From Aldrovandia affinis (taxonomy: Eukaryota > Chordata > Actinopteri > Notacanthiformes > Halosauridae), in contig JAINUG010000165.1 in assembly GCA_029706075.1 (NCBI GenBank), forward strand, positions 844,506 through 908,505: 64,000 bases of DNA, given 5' to 3'. The notes beneath the pieces are model-generated. The model was not told the DNA's origin and did not search any database. It saw only the letters and a list, made by a program, of their open reading frames with translations. Of the stretch, positions 60,541-64,000 are shown piece by piece. A program made the position numbers and the translations under genes. The first letter of the stretch is position 1. Every line of letters starts with the position of its first letter.

Positions 60541-61080
60541 TTACTTTACTACGCGCATGCTCGCCACAATATTATATAGCTCACCCCCCAGAGGAGGTGC
60601 GCTCTGGGCAGCCAACCCCGAGTAGGAACTCCTTTATGTTTTTCTTTCAGGTTTATTTTTACATTTTGAGTTTCCTTTTTCCTGATTTAAGCTAATATGT
60701 ATTTCCAGTCCTGTCCTTTTGATATGTATATGGTCTAATCAGTTATGTTGTGCCCCTGTCTTTGTAAAGTATATGTTTGAACCTATTGTCACCTGAATAC
60801 CTTTTGTTTTTCTTTAGTTGGAATGAATTGTAAATCTGAAAATATATATATTTTTTTAAACGATAAAAGAATATTTACTTGAAGTTTATCTTTGAAGTTA
60901 CATCTTGGTATTACTAAACTTTTCGAGTACGATGTCAGCCATTCTATTGAACCCAATTATTCTGTCACAGAAGAAACCAGTAAAATAGCTGAAATAACCT
61001 GGGCTGCTAAGTAGCTAGTTAAGGTTAGCTATGATCGTTGAAAAAATGTCACTTGTAAGCACATATATGTCATCTTTAAG
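60541..61080. other. No recognisable feature
   Basis: AT-rich sequence without a coding frame or known repeat. Confidence 0.5.
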
Positions 61081-61151
61081 GCTACGTTTACACCGTCTTA
61101 TTAAAATGGCCCAATTCCGATTTTTTGCTCACATGTGGCACACATCAGATA
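61081..61151. mobile_element. Half of a hAT-type MITE
   Basis: GGCTACGTTTACACCG, then TTCCGATTTTTTGCTCACA, resembles the left half of common fish hAT MITEs. It is cut by the putative LTR at 61152. Confidence 0.35.
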
Positions 61152-61557
61152 TGTAGTGGAGCGACCCCCCTCCGGGAAGTTAATAGTTCAATGTTCATGT
61201 GTCCTTGTTGCATGTTACGGATGGTGGTTTATCAGGTTTCGCAGTGTCCAACCTGTCAATCAGCCTGCTCTTTGCCAACCACAAGAATGTCTAGAATGAG
61301 TAATGCCGGGCAGGCTTGTGATTGGGGGAGCAGCAGGGGGGCTGGCCCTACAAGTTAATATTTATTGGGATGTGTCACCCTTGTTGCCTCTCTTTTTTTG
61401 TTCTGGTTTTATGACGGACTGCAAGTAGTTTTCCTCTTAAATAAAAGGGTAGGTTTTATTTGGCGTCAGCTACGGCCGAACAGTAGCTTGTTAATGAATA
61501 AACTTTTGATTCAAAAACTCAGTCTGTTTTATTATTTAGCCTAGCTAGAACGCTACA
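61152..61557 (+). mobile_element. Putative solo LTR
   Basis: It begins TGTAGTGGAGCG and ends GAACGCTACA, with TG..CA termini and an inverted TGTAG/CTACA. It contains a candidate poly(A) signal (GAATAAAC near 61498). A matching target duplication was not found, so the call is tentative. Confidence 0.45.
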
Positions 61558-64000
61558 GTATTAATGTAAAACAGTCATTTTATGGCCACCCTTGCACGTG
61601 TAGCACCCCCAAGTGGGGGGCTGGAGTACGCCACCTTTTAAATGATGACCTAAAGGGAAACTCTACAAAGACCTCCGGATATCCCCTTGCAGTTATCGAA
61701 TAAACAGGTTTAAAGTTTTTTTAATCCAAAGTTTATTACAAGGGGAGCAAGATATAATTCATGAGTCACCAGTATGCTTGGTTGGCTACCCCCTAACTGG
61801 TAACGGGGCTGGACCTGTGGCTTGGAGAACAACAGACTTGATAGTTAGCAGAGAGGATTTAGCAGTGAGCTTTATAAACTTCCTCAATAGAATGTAAGTC
61901 TCTTCAAACTAATCTCACTACAAACTTTAAGCCAAGTATAAAAACGCCGAAATGTTTCGGCGATGTTTCTTGAATTACTTGCTAGTAAGCGAACCTTTTT
62001 CAGAGATCGGGCAATCAACATAAAAAGAACAAAATTAAACTACAGGTGCAGTTCCCACCGGTTGCTATGAAATGTTGCGCTCTCGTGGGAGTTGTAGTTG
62101 AAAATTATTTTAGGCGTTATACTTTTACGACAATAGCTCGATGCCTTAATACATGGGGTTGGTTAACAACTAATACATCAAAGAGGAGCTCTCAAGTGTT
62201 TTTGAGCATTTTGTGATGAAGGAAAGCTCGCGTCACTAGAAACATGTGATCTGTGGGTAGGCTATATATACAGGCGCGCATGTTTCAATAAAGGTTACAT
62301 TTCGTTTCAGTTGAAAGTAGAACTGATGCCCCACCGTGTGAGTTTGTTCCTCCGTAAAGGTCACTTCATTCTTTGGTCTAGCACTGGGTATACACGCCAG
62401 AATCGCTGAACAATTCAACTCTGCCAACACTTTGTAAAAAACATGATGCGTTTCAGAAATGCGATTTAAAAGTCAGGTCCTGGTAATTGGACACTTCCAT
62501 TAAAATTGACGATGTTTCTTTACATTAATTTTAATACTTTATGGATTCCACAGTGAAATCGATGGGGAAATTGGAACATAACCCACCGTAGACAAAAATG
62601 GCTAAATACGGTATATATATCTATGGGAAATACAATGTTAGGTGCAATTACAGGACCTTCCTCGTTTTGCCTAAGGCGTTCCTGCACAGGCTCCCTCTAA
62701 TGGTAAATCGATGACACTAATAAAAGCCGCAATGTTGCGATAGCTCAGCGGTTCCCAAACTCTCGTCTGCGACCACCAGCTGGGTCCAGGTATTTGTTAA
62801 ATTCCACCACCAGCACACCACATTCAACTAATCAACGCTCGTTAAGCCTAGCTAACTAACTGGATCAGGGGTGGCTGGTGGAGGAGTTTAACAAACACAT
62901 GGATCGACCGAGACTCCCTGAGGAGAGGAATACACATCTACACTGTCCTCTACACATCTACACAATCTATTAATAAAGTGGCTACTCGTGTGGTCATTTT
63001 TGCATTACTACTGGACTCTGTCTCCTTCTTGATACATCACCTCCCGCACGCTCGCTACATAATACATCAAAGAGGAGCTCTCGGGCGTTTTTGAGCATTT
63101 TGTGACGAAGGAAAGATCGCGTCACATTGGATGAATGGCTTCGAAAAAAACGAGATTCCTCCCGGAAGTTGCTTCACTTCAGTTTCCGCTTTCCCGGTGT
63201 ATTGTTATGAATACATTCTAGGGGAAGAGGATTGCATCAAGATGCGAGGAAAATCATTGGACAATTAAACTTGGGGAGACACATAATCTGAGCGAATACG
63301 GGTATGTGTTTTTAACATTTATTTATTACCAATAAGGGGTATTGATGTACAAATCCAGGCCAAGTTTGCCGGGGCGATGTTGTGTTTAATTCAGTTTTAG
63401 CGTCTGCCAGACGTCAGCAAATGCGGTTTGGTCTTCATAACTCTCTAGTGCCGCTCTTCCACATGTTGTCCAGTTGTAGTTTAGATAAATATATAATTCT
63501 GCTTGGTTGACAATCGCGCTTTGTTTTTGTATGTCTGCAGGCAAAGTGTATATATGCACAGAATATCAGAATTGATTCGTCACGGTTATAAATCACTACG
63601 CACACTGCAAAAGCGAACGTCACTGAGTTATATTTTCTTTTCTGTTTCCTACAATTTAGTCTGGAGTTTTGGAAGCAGACGTTTGGTTTGATACTCGAAA
63701 CAATGCCGGAAACATTGTTGACAGAACTGTGTAAAATAACATTAGATTGTGTTTGTTCATGTATCTTGTAGGGGTGTAACGGTACACAAAAATCGAGGGT
63801 TCGGTACGTACTTTGGTTTGACGTCACGGTTCGGTACGTTTTCGGTACGGGGGGGCAAAACATAAACAGTTTGTAAACAGTGGCTAATTGGACATAATTT
63901 ACTCAACAAAGTAACTAAAAGAAAAAAAGAAAACAGACATTTTATATCGCTACCCTTGCATGGTTTGCTAGCTCCTATCGTAAAGACTGTGATGGAAACA
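61558..64000 (+). other. Unit E: upstream region of a further zinc-finger gene beyond the window
   Basis: 61558-62225 aligns with unit C (21936-23990 without the Tc1). 62230-64000 aligns with unit D (55715-57540). The ETS box is at 63162-63169 and the donor at 63302. The window ends inside the equivalent of intron 1, about 350 bases before the expected acceptor. No coding exon is present here. Confidence 0.7.
63150..63301 (+). promoter_or_regulatory. Conserved upstream module of unit E
   Basis: Intact CCGGAAGT box (63162-63169), the conserved block and a GTATGT donor at 63302. It predicts a functional or recent zinc-finger gene to the right. Confidence 0.4.

Overview
The window reads as vertebrate nuclear DNA, most likely from a ray-finned fish. 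It is intron-rich and packed with transposons typical of teleosts: DANA/Mermaid-like and V-SINE-like SINEs, Tc1, hAT, PIF/Harbinger and Tigger DNA elements, and CR1, L2-like and L1-clade LINEs. There is no bacterial organisation: no operons or ribosome binding sites, and the credible host reading frames begin at splice acceptors. An early-branching teleost is possible, but I cannot place the species from sequence alone.

The backbone is a cluster of C2H2 zinc-finger genes that arose by duplication. Unit A (about 1-5270, minus strand, cut by the window start) and unit B (12795-about 18760, minus) are direct copies at an offset of about 13.5 kb. Unit C (about 21936-29660, plus) faces away from B and its coding exon carries three single-base frameshifts. 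Unit D (about 55700-60540, plus) is the longest, with 17 fingers, and ends at a nonsense codon inside an eighteenth. Unit E (61558-64000, plus) shows only upstream sequence, so a further gene should lie just right of the window. Each unit has a conserved segment with an ETS-like box and a candidate splice donor, about 1.0-1.4 kb of intron, and one large exon. That exon encodes an acidic N-terminus with four psi-K-x-E motifs (the SUMO-acceptor consensus), then a long TGEKP-linked finger array. The products are expected to be nuclear DNA-binding regulators; targets are unknown.

Between A and B lie an L2-like LINE with a DANA-like SINE in it, a minus-strand CR1, a 100-base assembly gap, an unidentified Gly/Arg-rich segment, a Tigger-like element and B's 3' flank. 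Between B and C lie a terminal-inverted-repeat (TIR) element of unknown family holding a hAT MITE, an intron-containing IS630/Tc1-type transposase pseudogene with a LINE insert, and a complete but dead Tc1.

From 29.7 to 38 kb come a SINE whose Pol III A-box segment is expanded to 18 tandem 29-bp copies, further SINEs, a PIF/Harbinger element with a nested MITE, and a BED-type hAT pseudogene. At 38241-41772 sit six consecutive exons of the kinetochore gene kntc1 (Rod), in consistent phase but with one +1 frameshift and no neighbouring exons visible. The 42-55.5 kb interval is SINEs, a 48-bp minisatellite, a near-complete CR1, a full-length L1-clade element with an 18-bp target duplication (itself interrupted by a small hAT encoding only a BED finger), and a Ty1/copia fragment.

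The paralogous flanks give empty-site/filled-site pairs, so the order of several insertions relative to the gene duplications can be read directly.
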